NCBI GenBank assembly: GCA_014801065.1
Contig: JAAVEX010000034.1
Coordinates: 14,009 to 27,318, forward strand
DNA from: Barnesiella sp.
Lineage (GTDB): Bacteria > Bacteroidota > Bacteroidia > Bacteroidales > Muribaculaceae
Direction of reading: 5' to 3'
Length of the DNA: 13,310 bases
Positions within the stretch are counted from its first letter, which is position 1. Every line of letters begins with the position of its first letter. This document shows positions 6,222 through 13,310 of this stretch, piece after piece. Both the position numbers and the translations under genes were made by a program. The notes beneath the pieces are model-generated. The model was not told the DNA's origin. It worked only from the letters and a program-made list of their open reading frames with translations, and made no database searches.

Positions 6222-9200
6222 ATGTCTAATTTTTTATTTAGTATGAAAAAGCTGTTTTTATTTCTTGCAGCCATCGTGACTTTTGCTCTGAGCGCAGCCG
6301 CTCAGAACAAGACCTATCATGGTACGGTGGTTGATGCCGACAACGGCAATGAACCGTTGATTGGCGCAACAGTTAAGGCGGTTGGTTCATCTATCGGCGC
6401 TATGACAAATGCCGACGGTGAATTTACTCTGACCGTTCCTGCCTCTGTCAAGGAAGTGACCGTTACATACGTAGGTATGAAGACCGTCACCGCTGCCCTG
6501 ACCAACGGTATGACTGTTTCAATGACATCTGACTCCCACGTGCTTGATCAGGTTGTCGTAACCGGTTACGGTTCGGCCAAGAAGGTCGGTGCTGTAGTGG
6601 GTTCGGTCGCTGTTGTAAACGAAAAAGTATTTCAGAACACTCCCGCAGCCAACTTCGTTGACGCTCTCCAGGGTCAGGTGTCCGGTCTGAAGATCAACTC
6701 TAACTCCGGTGACCCCAACTCGGACGACATTTCTGTTGCGCTTCGTGGCCAGAGCTCACTGACTTTCACTTCCGATCCTCTTTATATCTGCGACGGCGCT
6801 CCCGTTTCTTCTTCGTTCTTCAACTCTATGAACCCTGAAGATATCGAGTCGGTATCAGTCCTCAAGGACGGTGCTTCGATCTCAATCTACGGTTCCCGCG
6901 GTGCAAACGGTATTATCGTGATCACTACCAAGAAAGGTAAATTCGGTTCTACAGCCAAGGCCACTCTCCGTGCAAGCTACGGCTGGAGCCAGATGGTGCC
7001 CGACAATGTTGAAATGATGAACTCTCAGCAGTATATGGAGTTCCGCGACCTTATCGGACAGCCCCTCTCTTCCGGTGTTAAGGATCTTATCAACAACTAC
7101 GGTATCTCTACTACCTGGCGCGACGTAATGTTCAATAACAACGCTGCCACTTATAACGTAGAAGGTAACGTGACAGGTGGTACTGACCAGTTCAGCTACT
7201 ATGTCAGCCTCGGCCACTATTGCCAGGATGGTATCATCGACCACTCAATGATGAAACGTACCACTCTCGCCTGGTCTCTCGACGCTAAAGTCAACAGCTG
7301 GTTCCGCATGGGCTTTATCGGTAACGTTGGTTATAAATATTATGAAAGCAACGCCGAAGTTGATGATACATCCAGCTTGTATCTTACTGACCCGATGCTT
7401 CTCGCCCGTATGGCTCTTCCCTACGATTCTCCCTACGCATACTCGTTCAACGACAATGGCGACATCGTATGGGGTGGCCGTGTTGAAAAGCTTCCCTACT
7501 CAAACATCAATATGCCTTGGTTCTCGTACTCATGGCGTCATTCAGGTCGCAACCGCCTGACCGGCAACGTTCGCCTCTACGAACAGATCAATCCGGTAAA
7601 GGGTCTGACCATCAAGACTCAGCAGGCCATGGAAGGTTACGACAACCGTTATTCTGCAACATACGATCCCTATACCACCTTCCGCACCGCTATGGGTTCG
7701 CTCGTTGGCTCGGGTGCTGTAGGCGATATCAACTCAGGCTCTAACGCTGAATCTTTCACACGCTACTATACCTTTACTTACACCAACACTGCTGAATATG
7801 CCACATCGATCAACGATAAGCACAACCTGTCAGTGCTTGTTGGTCAGGAATCTTCAATCGCTCGTTCAAACGGCTTCGGTGTCTCTACTTCTAACACTAC
7901 CGATATCCGTATGAACTTGCTGAATCAGGGTACTAACGTGAGCATCGACAACGTAAGCTATTCTAAAGGTGAAGTTGTTACCAACTCTTACTTCGTTAAC
8001 GGTAACTACAACTACGACAATCTCTACTTCGTTGACTTCTCATATCGTCGCGACGGTTCTTCAGTGCTCGCTCCGGGCAACCGCTGGGCAAACTTCGGCG
8101 CTGCCGGTGTGATGTGGAACCTCAAGAATCAGTTCTGGAAAGAAAGCACTATTCTCAACGATCTCCGTCTGCACTACAGCTACGGTTCCGCCGGTAATGA
8201 CGGTGCTACAAACTTTGGTTGGGCAGGTGCGATCGCCAATATGACCAACTACGCCGGACAGGCTTCAACCGGCTACAGCGGTTTTACCAACCCCGATCTC
8301 AAATGGGAGGTTATCTGGACACATGACCTTGGTGTGAATGTTCGTCTCTTCGACCGCGTCAGCGTTGCTGCCGACTGGTATAAGCGAACAACCAAAGATA
8401 TGATCTATAGCATTCCCTTCTCTATCGCAACCGGTGTAAGCTCAGGCCTGTATAATGTTTGCTCAATGGTTAACAAAGGTGTTGAATTCGAAATCAACGG
8501 CGATATCTTCCAGAACAAAGACTGGTATGTTGGCGCTCGCTTCCAGTTTGGCTACAATAAAAACGAAATCTCCGAACTTTGGGACGGCAACGATGAATAC
8601 GTTCTTGCAAACACCGGCCTGATTCTTTCAAAGGGTGGTCCGATGGGTCAGTACTACCTCGTTCGCTACGTTGGCGTTGATCCCGCTGACGGTAAGCAGG
8701 TATGGCTTGACAAGAACGATAACCCCACCAAGGTGTTCCCCTCCGACGCTTATGTTAAAACAGGCAAGTCTCAGTATGCTCCCTGGACCGGCGGTTTCGG
8801 CGCTACAGTTCGCTGGAAAGGTCTTTCGGCTACTGCCAACTTCATGTTCCAGAGCGGTAAATATATGATCAACAACGAACGCTACTTCACTACTAACCCG
8901 ACTGAGATGGGTGCTTCCTACAACCAGGCTGTAGGCGCTATGAATTTCTGGCGCGAACCGGGTCAGGTTACTGATGTCCCCGCTCTTGGTGAAGAACTTA
9001 TGCTCGGTGATGATACCAGTTGGTTGGAAGACGCTTCGTTCACCCGTCTGAAAAACCTCACCGTCGCTTACGATTTCCCCAAGACTCTCGTCAACAAATG
9101 GGGCCTCAAGGGTCTGCAGCTCCACTTCACCGGCCGCAACCTCTGGACCATCACCAACTTCTCCGGCTACGATCCCGAGCCTCAGACCAACATGGTTAAG

Positions 9201-9254
9201 TTCCAGTATCCGAACACTCGTCAGTATGAATTCGGTATCGAGGTTAGCTTCTAA
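6222..9254 (+). CDS. SusC/RagA family TonB-linked outer membrane transporter
   Basis: TonB-dependent outer-membrane importer of 1010 aa, the usual SusC size. It forms a barrel capped by the SusD lipoprotein and imports glycans or peptides using ExbBD-TonB energy. Features: signal peptide ending LSAAA-Q at 27/28; a carboxypeptidase-regulatory-like beta domain at about 30-103 (GTVVDADNGNEPLIGATV, then TNADGEFTL); a TonB-box-like LDQVVVTGYG (108-117); the plug at about 120-240 with SVLKDGASISIYGSRGANG (212-230) and IIVITTKKG; then the barrel, ending in GIEVSF with a terminal Phe. It lacks an N-terminal STN signalling domain, so ECF sigma/anti-sigma control through this protein is unlikely. The ATG at 6222 is the longest start; the in-frame ATG at 6243 (MKKLFLFL, A at -3) gives a more usual signal peptide and I slightly prefer it. 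The codons look like those of a highly expressed gene (mostly AAC, CGT/CGC, GGT). The substrate is probably peptides, inferred from the flanking proteases. Confidence 0.95.
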   Translation: MSNFLFSMKKLFLFLAAIVTFALSAAAQNKTYHGTVVDADNGNEPLIGATVKAVGSSIGAMTNADGEFTLTVPASVKEVTVTYVGMKTVTAALTNGMTVSMTSDSHVLDQVVVTGYGSAKKVGAVVGSVAVVNEKVFQNTPAANFVDALQGQVSGLKINSNSGDPNSDDISVALRGQSSLTFTSDPLYICDGAPVSSSFFNSMNPEDIESVSVLKDGASISIYGSRGANGIIVITTKKGKFGSTAKATLRASYGWSQMVPDNVEMMNSQQYMEFRDLIGQPLSSGVKDLINNYGISTTWRDVMFNNNAATYNVEGNVTGGTDQFSYYVSLGHYCQDGIIDHSMMKRTTLAWSLDAKVNSWFRMGFIGNVGYKYYESNAEVDDTSSLYLTDPMLLARMALPYDSPYAYSFNDNGDIVWGGRVEKLPYSNINMPWFSYSWRHSGRNRLTGNVRLYEQINPVKGLTIKTQQAMEGYDNRYSATYDPYTTFRTAMGSLVGSGAVGDINSGSNAESFTRYYTFTYTNTAEYATSINDKHNLSVLVGQESSIARSNGFGVSTSNTTDIRMNLLNQGTNVSIDNVSYSKGEVVTNSYFVNGNYNYDNLYFVDFSYRRDGSSVLAPGNRWANFGAAGVMWNLKNQFWKESTILNDLRLHYSYGSAGNDGATNFGWAGAIANMTNYAGQASTGYSGFTNPDLKWEVIWTHDLGVNVRLFDRVSVAADWYKRTTKDMIYSIPFSIATGVSSGLYNVCSMVNKGVEFEINGDIFQNKDWYVGARFQFGYNKNEISELWDGNDEYVLANTGLILSKGGPMGQYYLVRYVGVDPADGKQVWLDKNDNPTKVFPSDAYVKTGKSQYAPWTGGFGATVRWKGLSATANFMFQSGKYMINNERYFTTNPTEMGASYNQAVGAMNFWREPGQVTDVPALGEELMLGDDTSWLEDASFTRLKNLTVAYDFPKTLVNKWGLKGLQLHFTGRNLWTITNFSGYDPEPQTNMVKFQYPNTRQYEFGIEVSF

Positions 9255-9288
9255 TCTATATTATGTTTGACCTCTGAAAAAGAAAGAA

Positions 9289-10851
9289 ATGAAAATGAAA
9301 AAATTATATTTAGGTCTTCTTGCTTCGGTTGCGGTGTTAACCTCATCGTGCGACATGGACACCACAAACTTTGGTGTCATTGACCAGAGCAATTATATCG
9401 AAACCATGTCCGACTGCCAGGCATTCGTCAATGGTATGTACGTCCACATGCGTAGCAAAACCGGTGGATACTACATGTTCTACCCTGACGTGCAGATGGA
9501 CCAGTTTATCGGCTTGGCCGACAATGGTAACCGTGGCGGTATCATGCAGACCGGTCAGATTCGTCCGGGCGACACCGATATGGCAGATATGTACTATAAT
9601 ATGTATATCGCCATCAACGATGCCAACTTCTTTATTCCCCGTGTTGAGAAACTCATCGAGAGCGGTGAATTTTCCGACGCTGATGTGGAACTTCTGAAAT
9701 ACTACAAAGGCACGGCTCACTTCGAACGCGCTTACGCTTACTGGTATCTCTTTGATAAGTATGTTAACTACGACGCTTCTCAGCTTGATGTTGAAGGCAA
9801 AGGTCTTCAGCTTCAGAAAGAATTCCAGCCCACCGGTAACCGTAAGGAATATGTCGGCCGTTCAAGTATCAAGGAAACCGTTGCTTATATCACCGAACAG
9901 CTTTCGGAAGCTTATGATCTGATAAAGGAATACGAAACTAATGTGTCTACACAGTATTGCAACCCTAACTCGGCTCGCGTAAGCTCTTACGTAGTTGCCG
10001 CTCTCTGGGCTCGTTTCGCTCTCCTTTGTGAAGACTATAAAACTGCAGGCGAAAAAGCTGAGCTCGTGATCAACTCAGAAAAGTATGAACTTACTCCCTT
10101 CGACGAATACGTTTCAATGTGGACCAACGACGAAGGTTCGGAGCTCCTCTTCGTACCCTGGGCAGAACAGGGCAACGGCGGTCAGGGAATCGGAGAGAAC
10201 TATCTCCGTAACAACCAGAAGAATTCTTCTGACTATATCCCGACTGTAGATGCGCTTCTTGCCTACGGTGATGGTGATATCCGTTTTGATGCATTCTTCG
10301 AACTCTACAATCCTATGACGGTTCAGGGTGTGGACTATCTGGCGTATGCATTCAACAAATATCCCGGCAACCCGGTCCTCAATACCGGTTCGACCAACGC
10401 GCTTCTGAACAAGGCTAAACCCTTCCGTCTGTCGGAACAGTATCTGATTGCAGCCGAGGCCTACTCTGTTTCATCCAACTTGAATGCAGCCAAGGCTAAC
10501 CAATATCTCAACGATCTCCGTGCTGCACGTATTGATGGCTATGAAGAGGAAACTCTCTCGGGTAGCGCTCTCGTGAATGCCGTTCGTGAGGAACGTGGCA
10601 AAGAGCTCATCGGAGAAGGATTCCGTCTTAGTGACCTCCGTCGTTGGGGCAATGGTATGACCCGTGAAGCAGGTTATGATATGTTTGAAGGTACCAATAT
10701 GGCTGTCCTCTCTTATATCATGGAAGGTATCGGCGCTCAGTTCAACAATGTTCACTACGACGCCAACGACTACCGTTTCGTTTGGCCGATTCCGACTCGT
10801 GAAATGCAGGTTAACCCGCAGCTCACCGGTCAGCAGAATCCCAACTATTAA
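9289..10851 (+). CDS. SusD/RagB family nutrient-binding outer membrane lipoprotein
   Basis: Surface-exposed lipoprotein of 520 aa that forms the lid on the SusC barrel and captures the substrate. The signal peptide ends in a lipobox LTSSC with Cys21 as the lipidated residue, followed by acidic residues (DMD). The N-terminal SusD-like region has MSDCQAFVNGMY at 40-51 and GTAHFERAYAYWYLFDKY at 141-158, a TPR-type helix pair. The conserved C-terminal block EERGKELIGEGFRLSDLRRW (434-453) and the ending WPIPTREMQVNPQLTGQQNPNY with its PIP..E signature are diagnostic. It starts 34 nt after susC with no promoter or terminator between them, so it is the second gene of the operon. An ATG two codons later (9295) is an alternative start. 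Family assignment is secure; ligand is unknown, with peptides favoured by context. Confidence 0.96.
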   Translation: MKMKKLYLGLLASVAVLTSSCDMDTTNFGVIDQSNYIETMSDCQAFVNGMYVHMRSKTGGYYMFYPDVQMDQFIGLADNGNRGGIMQTGQIRPGDTDMADMYYNMYIAINDANFFIPRVEKLIESGEFSDADVELLKYYKGTAHFERAYAYWYLFDKYVNYDASQLDVEGKGLQLQKEFQPTGNRKEYVGRSSIKETVAYITEQLSEAYDLIKEYETNVSTQYCNPNSARVSSYVVAALWARFALLCEDYKTAGEKAELVINSEKYELTPFDEYVSMWTNDEGSELLFVPWAEQGNGGQGIGENYLRNNQKNSSDYIPTVDALLAYGDGDIRFDAFFELYNPMTVQGVDYLAYAFNKYPGNPVLNTGSTNALLNKAKPFRLSEQYLIAAEAYSVSSNLNAAKANQYLNDLRAARIDGYEEETLSGSALVNAVREERGKELIGEGFRLSDLRRWGNGMTREAGYDMFEGTNMAVLSYIMEGIGAQFNNVHYDANDYRFVWPIPTREMQVNPQLTGQQNPNY

Positions 10852-10884
10852 TCTTTTGGTGTAAACTTCTTATAGTATATACAA

Positions 10885-11847
10885 ATGAAATTAAATAAAT
10901 TTTTTGCTGTCGCTCTGGCTGTCTTAACTCTGACTTCCTGCGACCACGACACGGCTGAGGACTATCCCAAGTTGTTGGGATCGGTCAACACCACAAGCGG
11001 CGTGACCGTTAGTCTGCCGGCTACGTTTTCGGCCAACGAAAACCAGATTCCTTTCAATCTGCCCATCGAAGTTACCGGCACTACTAATGGTAAGGTTGTT
11101 GTGACCGTAGAGACCAAGCAGCTTGTCAGTGTGCCCGAAGGTCTCGAACCCGCTGTTGAAGGCGAACACTACAACATTACTTCATATACCGTAAATATTG
11201 GTCCGGAAGAAACAACAGGTTATATCGAAATTTCTCCCGTCTGGATTCAGGGCGAACTCAACGATGATCGCGTGTTTGAAGTGTCAATCACCAGTGTTCA
11301 GGGCGCTACCGTAGGCAATAAGTCTTGTGAAGTGACCATTGTCAACGTTGACGATCCCTACACTGCTACGCTCGGTAAGTGGACTCTCGAATGTACTACT
11401 ATGTTCACCAACGGTGATAATGGTCCGTTCACCGTGACTATGAGCACTCCGGATCCTATAAAAGAAGCTGAATACTACGGACATGAACTCTATGCATTTG
11501 GTCTTAAGGGTATCAGCTATATTTACCTCCCGCTCTCTTACGAGTTGGATGAAGAGACACAGAAGGCTAAACTCTCGATCATGATGGGCACGTTCGCTAC
11601 TACTTCAACCATCAACTTCGGTTTCACCGGTGTTGTTGTTACAGCCGACAACTATCCTGTCCCGTCTGGATTCGGCAACGACATCGAGCTTACCTACGGA
11701 GTTGACGAAGAAGCCGGTATCGAATACTACGAAGCTCCTGCAGATGCTAAGTGTGTTCTCGCAGTTATGCCTTATCCGGCACTCAACCAGGTTGCCGGTG
11801 CTTGGGATGGCTGGACTGGAATACGCCTCACTCGCAAACTGAAATAA
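10885..11847 (+). CDS. SusCD-associated surface lipoprotein with a Calx-beta-like region
   Basis: Predicted lipoprotein of 320 aa: signal peptide with lipobox LTSC (Cys19), then DHDTAED. Residues about 37-157 resemble a Calx-beta type sandwich: the order EGEHYN (92-97), VNIGPEETTGYIEI (103-116), ELNDDRVFEVSIT (124-136) and VTIVNVDDP is typical. The rest (about 160-320) is beta-rich with many aromatic residues (YYGHELYAFGLKGISYIYLP) and is not recognised. Position as third gene of the operon, 33 nt after susD, is where Bacteroidales place surface ligand-binding proteins (SGBP-like), so an accessory ligand-binding or substrate-presenting role is likely. No catalytic motif is seen. Transcription ends at the hairpins that follow. 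Confidence 0.8.
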   Translation: MKLNKFFAVALAVLTLTSCDHDTAEDYPKLLGSVNTTSGVTVSLPATFSANENQIPFNLPIEVTGTTNGKVVVTVETKQLVSVPEGLEPAVEGEHYNITSYTVNIGPEETTGYIEISPVWIQGELNDDRVFEVSITSVQGATVGNKSCEVTIVNVDDPYTATLGKWTLECTTMFTNGDNGPFTVTMSTPDPIKEAEYYGHELYAFGLKGISYIYLPLSYELDEETQKAKLSIMMGTFATTSTINFGFTGVVVTADNYPVPSGFGNDIELTYGVDEEAGIEYYEAPADAKCVLAVMPYPALNQVAGAWDGWTGIRLTRKLK

Positions 11848-11853
11848 ATCCTC

Positions 11854-11893
11854 CGCTCGGATAGTCCGGGCGATATGTAAGCACAACTTACAT
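11854..11893 (+). other. Two short hairpins after the operon stop
   Basis: Two stems follow the stop codon: CGCTCGG with CCGGGCG (11854-11860 and 11866-11872, one G-U pair) and ATGTAAG with CTTACAT (11875-11881 and 11887-11893, perfect, 5-nt loop). They lie ahead of the intrinsic terminator and could shield the 3' end of the mRNA. Confidence 0.45.
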
Positions 11894-11905
11894 CTCTGAT
11901 TATAA

Positions 11906-11946
11906 TGACACCTGTCCGCTCCGGGCAGGTGTCACTTTTTTCTTTT
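11906..11946 (+). terminator. Strong intrinsic terminator of the susC-susD-lipoprotein operon
   Basis: TGACACCTG (11906-11914) pairs perfectly with CAGGTGTCA (11926-11934). The stem extends inward by four more pairs to a CTC loop, giving 13 bp. Six T, one C and four T follow (11936-11946). This is a textbook Rho-independent terminator 58 nt past the stop codon. Confidence 0.92.
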
Positions 11947-11960
11947 CACTATGAGGAGTC

Positions 11961-12027
11961 TTAGAGAGTGTTTAAATTTAAATGATTTTATCACAAAGAG
12001 AGATATTTAAATTCAAACACTCTCTTA
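11961..12027. repeat. Short relative of the TTA-flanked hairpin element
   Basis: A 61-bp element (11964-12024) has 20-bp inverted ends, GAGAGTGTTTAAATTTAAAT at 11964-11983 against 12005-12024, with one mismatch (A11974 against C12014) and a 21-nt spacer. TTA lies directly outside both ends (11961-11963 and 12025-12027), as in the 182-bp element at 5644-5831. The arms of the two elements agree at 16 of 20 positions and share the core TGTTTAAATTTA. It may be an internally deleted copy. It lies 15 nt past the operon terminator, so a role as a second, bidirectional terminator is possible, but the stem is AT-rich and lacks a T tract. Confidence 0.62.
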
Positions 12028-12074
12028 ATCCGTTATTTTTCTTTAAATTGAGCTGTTGGTCTGCGGATTTTTAC

Positions 12075-12103
12075 TATTTTTGCACTTTAAGACACTAACT
12101 TTG
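12075..12103 (+). promoter_or_regulatory. Two candidate -7 boxes for the second subtilase
   Basis: TATTTTTG (12075-12082) and TAACTTTG (12096-12103) both match TAnnTTTG. The first has a TTG at 12056-12058 (16-nt spacer) or 12048-12050 (24-nt spacer), neither at the ideal 19-21. The second has no -33 box at the right distance. The gene is set off from the operon by a strong terminator, so it needs a promoter here, but which box is used is open. Confidence 0.45.
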
Positions 12104-12106
12104 TAA

Positions 12107-12128
12107 ATCTGCCGGCATTGTGGCAGAT
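12107..12128 (+). other. Hairpin in the leader of the second subtilase
   Basis: ATCTGCC (12107-12113) pairs perfectly with GGCAGAT (12122-12128) around an 8-nt loop. It ends 24 nt before the ATG at 12153 and would lie in the 5' leader. No known riboswitch or leader class is recognised. Confidence 0.35.
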
Positions 12129-12152
12129 GATAACCTTCGAAATATGCATAGA

Positions 12153-13310
12153 ATGAAAAAGATAATCCTTACTTTGGCGCTCGTTTCAAGTGTGATTGGA
12201 GTAGATGCGCAGACTGCGGTCGAGCCGATGCAGAAAATCAATCCTGCCGGCCGAATCATTCTTCATAACTTCCGTAATCGTCACTTAAATCCTAATCCCA
12301 CGCCCTGGGAGCAGAATATCAATGGCACTCAGGAGAGTGATGATGTTACGATTTCGTGTGTCGTTATTCTCGAAAAGGGGTGTGATTCAAGTGTATTGTC
12401 GTCGATCAAGGATGTTGAAGTCAAATCGGAACTCGGTGATGTTCTCGTGATCAGCTGTCCGCTTTCCGTGATAGAAAAGATCGCGGCGCTTCCGCAGGTG
12501 GTTCAGATCGGTTTTGGCGACGAGAAGCGCCCCATGCTTGACTATGCCCGTCCGGCAAGCATGGTGACCGATGTGCAGGATGGTTTCACCTATGAAGGCA
12601 CTTCGCGTTCGTTTGACGGCACCGGAGTGGTGTGCGGCATGATGGACACCGGTCTTGAAGCAAACCATATCAATTTTAAGAATACCGACGGAACCTCGCG
12701 CATCAAGCGCCTCTGGCACATGAACAGCTCCGACGGGTCGTCGGTGGCATATACCGATCAGACTATCGGCAATTTTACCACAGATAATACATCGCAGGGA
12801 CATGCCACTCACGTGGCCGGTATTCTCGGCGGTGGATATAAGGGCAACGGTAATTTCTATAAGGTTGCCTCGGCCAACGGTAGCTCCGGAACTATGCAGT
12901 CCGGCCAGCCGATACCCTACTACGGTGTGGCCACGGGTGCGGATCTCGCTTTTGCAGTGGGCTCGCTGTCTACGCCCAATATCATTCAGGGCGTGACCAA
13001 TATCATGGACTATGCCTCATCGGTGGGCAAGCCTGTGGTGGTCAATCTTTCGCTTGGAAGCAATCTCGGCCCTCATGACGGCTCTGACTACTATTCGCGT
13101 GCGCTCGCTTCGCTTGGCGAAAAGGGGATCATCTGTATGAGCGCCGGCAATGAAGGAGATGAGCAGCTTTCGATCGTGAAGGAACTTCAGGCAAGCGGAA
13201 ACAATGCCTATCTGCGCACTATCCCTATCTCGACCTATAGCGACGGTTCGTTTGCTTACGGTCGCACCGTCGGCATCGTCGATCTCTGGACCAACGGTAG
13301 CACTCCGGTC
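12153..13310 (+). CDS. Second secreted S8 subtilase, N-terminal part (runs off the right edge)
   Basis: The frame stays open for 386 codons to the window end. The protein starts MKKIILTLALVSSVIGVDAQ, a Sec signal peptide; an ATG three codons upstream (12144) is also in frame but fits less well. QKINPAGR (27-34) matches HKINPAGR (21-28) of the subtilase at 3225-5396, and a propeptide-like region spans about 65-128. Catalytic residues seen are Asp165 (MMDTGLEANH), His217 (HATHVAG) and Asn333 (SAGNEG). The serine, any insert and the C-terminal sorting domain lie outside the window. Segments such as VNLSLGSN-GPHDGSD are shared with the first protease, so the two are paralogs. This copy keeps the canonical DTG but shares the HATHVAG variant. 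It lies downstream of the SusCD operon on the same strand with its own likely promoter. Confidence 0.92.
   Translation, partial: MKKIILTLALVSSVIGVDAQTAVEPMQKINPAGRIILHNFRNRHLNPNPTPWEQNINGTQESDDVTISCVVILEKGCDSSVLSSIKDVEVKSELGDVLVISCPLSVIEKIAALPQVVQIGFGDEKRPMLDYARPASMVTDVQDGFTYEGTSRSFDGTGVVCGMMDTGLEANHINFKNTDGTSRIKRLWHMNSSDGSSVAYTDQTIGNFTTDNTSQGHATHVAGILGGGYKGNGNFYKVASANGSSGTMQSGQPIPYYGVATGADLAFAVGSLSTPNIIQGVTNIMDYASSVGKPVVVNLSLGSNLGPHDGSDYYSRALASLGEKGIICMSAGNEGDEQLSIVKELQASGNNAYLRTIPISTYSDGSFAYGRTVGIVDLWTNGSTPV

Noticed and set aside
6882..9125. Minus-strand open frames of 120 and 165 codons inside susC
   Set aside because: They are antisense to a well-defined SusC coding frame with strong codon bias; no homology-like motif is visible in them.
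11961..12027. Short inverted repeat as just another operon terminator
   Set aside because: A strong terminator already lies at 11906-11946. This stem is AT-rich, has no T tract and shares sequence and TTA flanks with the 182-bp element, so a repeat-family reading is better.

Overview
The window looks like chromosomal DNA of a gut-type Bacteroidales, with Muribaculaceae as the best guess (an inference). The signs are a SusC/SusD pair, a subtilase with a type IX secretion C-terminal domain, a DUF4494 protein, AT-rich leaders without a clear Shine-Dalgarno, and several promoters of the Bacteroidetes form TTG/TTTG - about 20 nt - TAnnTTTG. No phage, CRISPR, tRNA or rRNA gene was seen.

Left part (1-3160, minus strand) is housekeeping: the N-terminal 144 codons of transketolase, a 12-TM FHS-type sugar/H+ symporter, a YggS/PLPBP protein of pyridoxal phosphate homeostasis, and a DUF4494 protein placed 3 nt upstream of yggS in one transcription unit. 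Clear promoters precede transketolase and the transporter.

Right part (3225-13310) is a candidate protein or peptide utilisation locus. A complete secreted S8 subtilase (723 aa, T9SS tail, minus strand) is divergent from a SusC - SusD - surface lipoprotein operon on the plus strand. That operon ends in a run of hairpins with a strong intrinsic terminator. A second, paralogous S8 subtilase (plus strand, cut by the window edge) follows. I infer that the subtilases cut protein outside the cell and the SusCD complex imports the peptides, by analogy with RagAB of Porphyromonas. No glycoside hydrolase, ECF sigma/anti-sigma pair or hybrid two-component regulator is in view.

The least explained structure is non-coding. 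The 825-nt gap between the first subtilase and susC holds a 182-bp element with perfect 20-bp terminal inverted repeats. It can fold almost end to end into one long imperfect hairpin and is flanked by TTA on both sides. A 61-bp relative, with 20-bp arms matching at 16 of 20 positions and the same TTA flanks, lies just after the operon terminator. Together they look like members of a MITE-like or hairpin-repeat family. A near-perfect dyad also sits at the predicted transcription start of the susC operon, which has a leader of about 170 nt.
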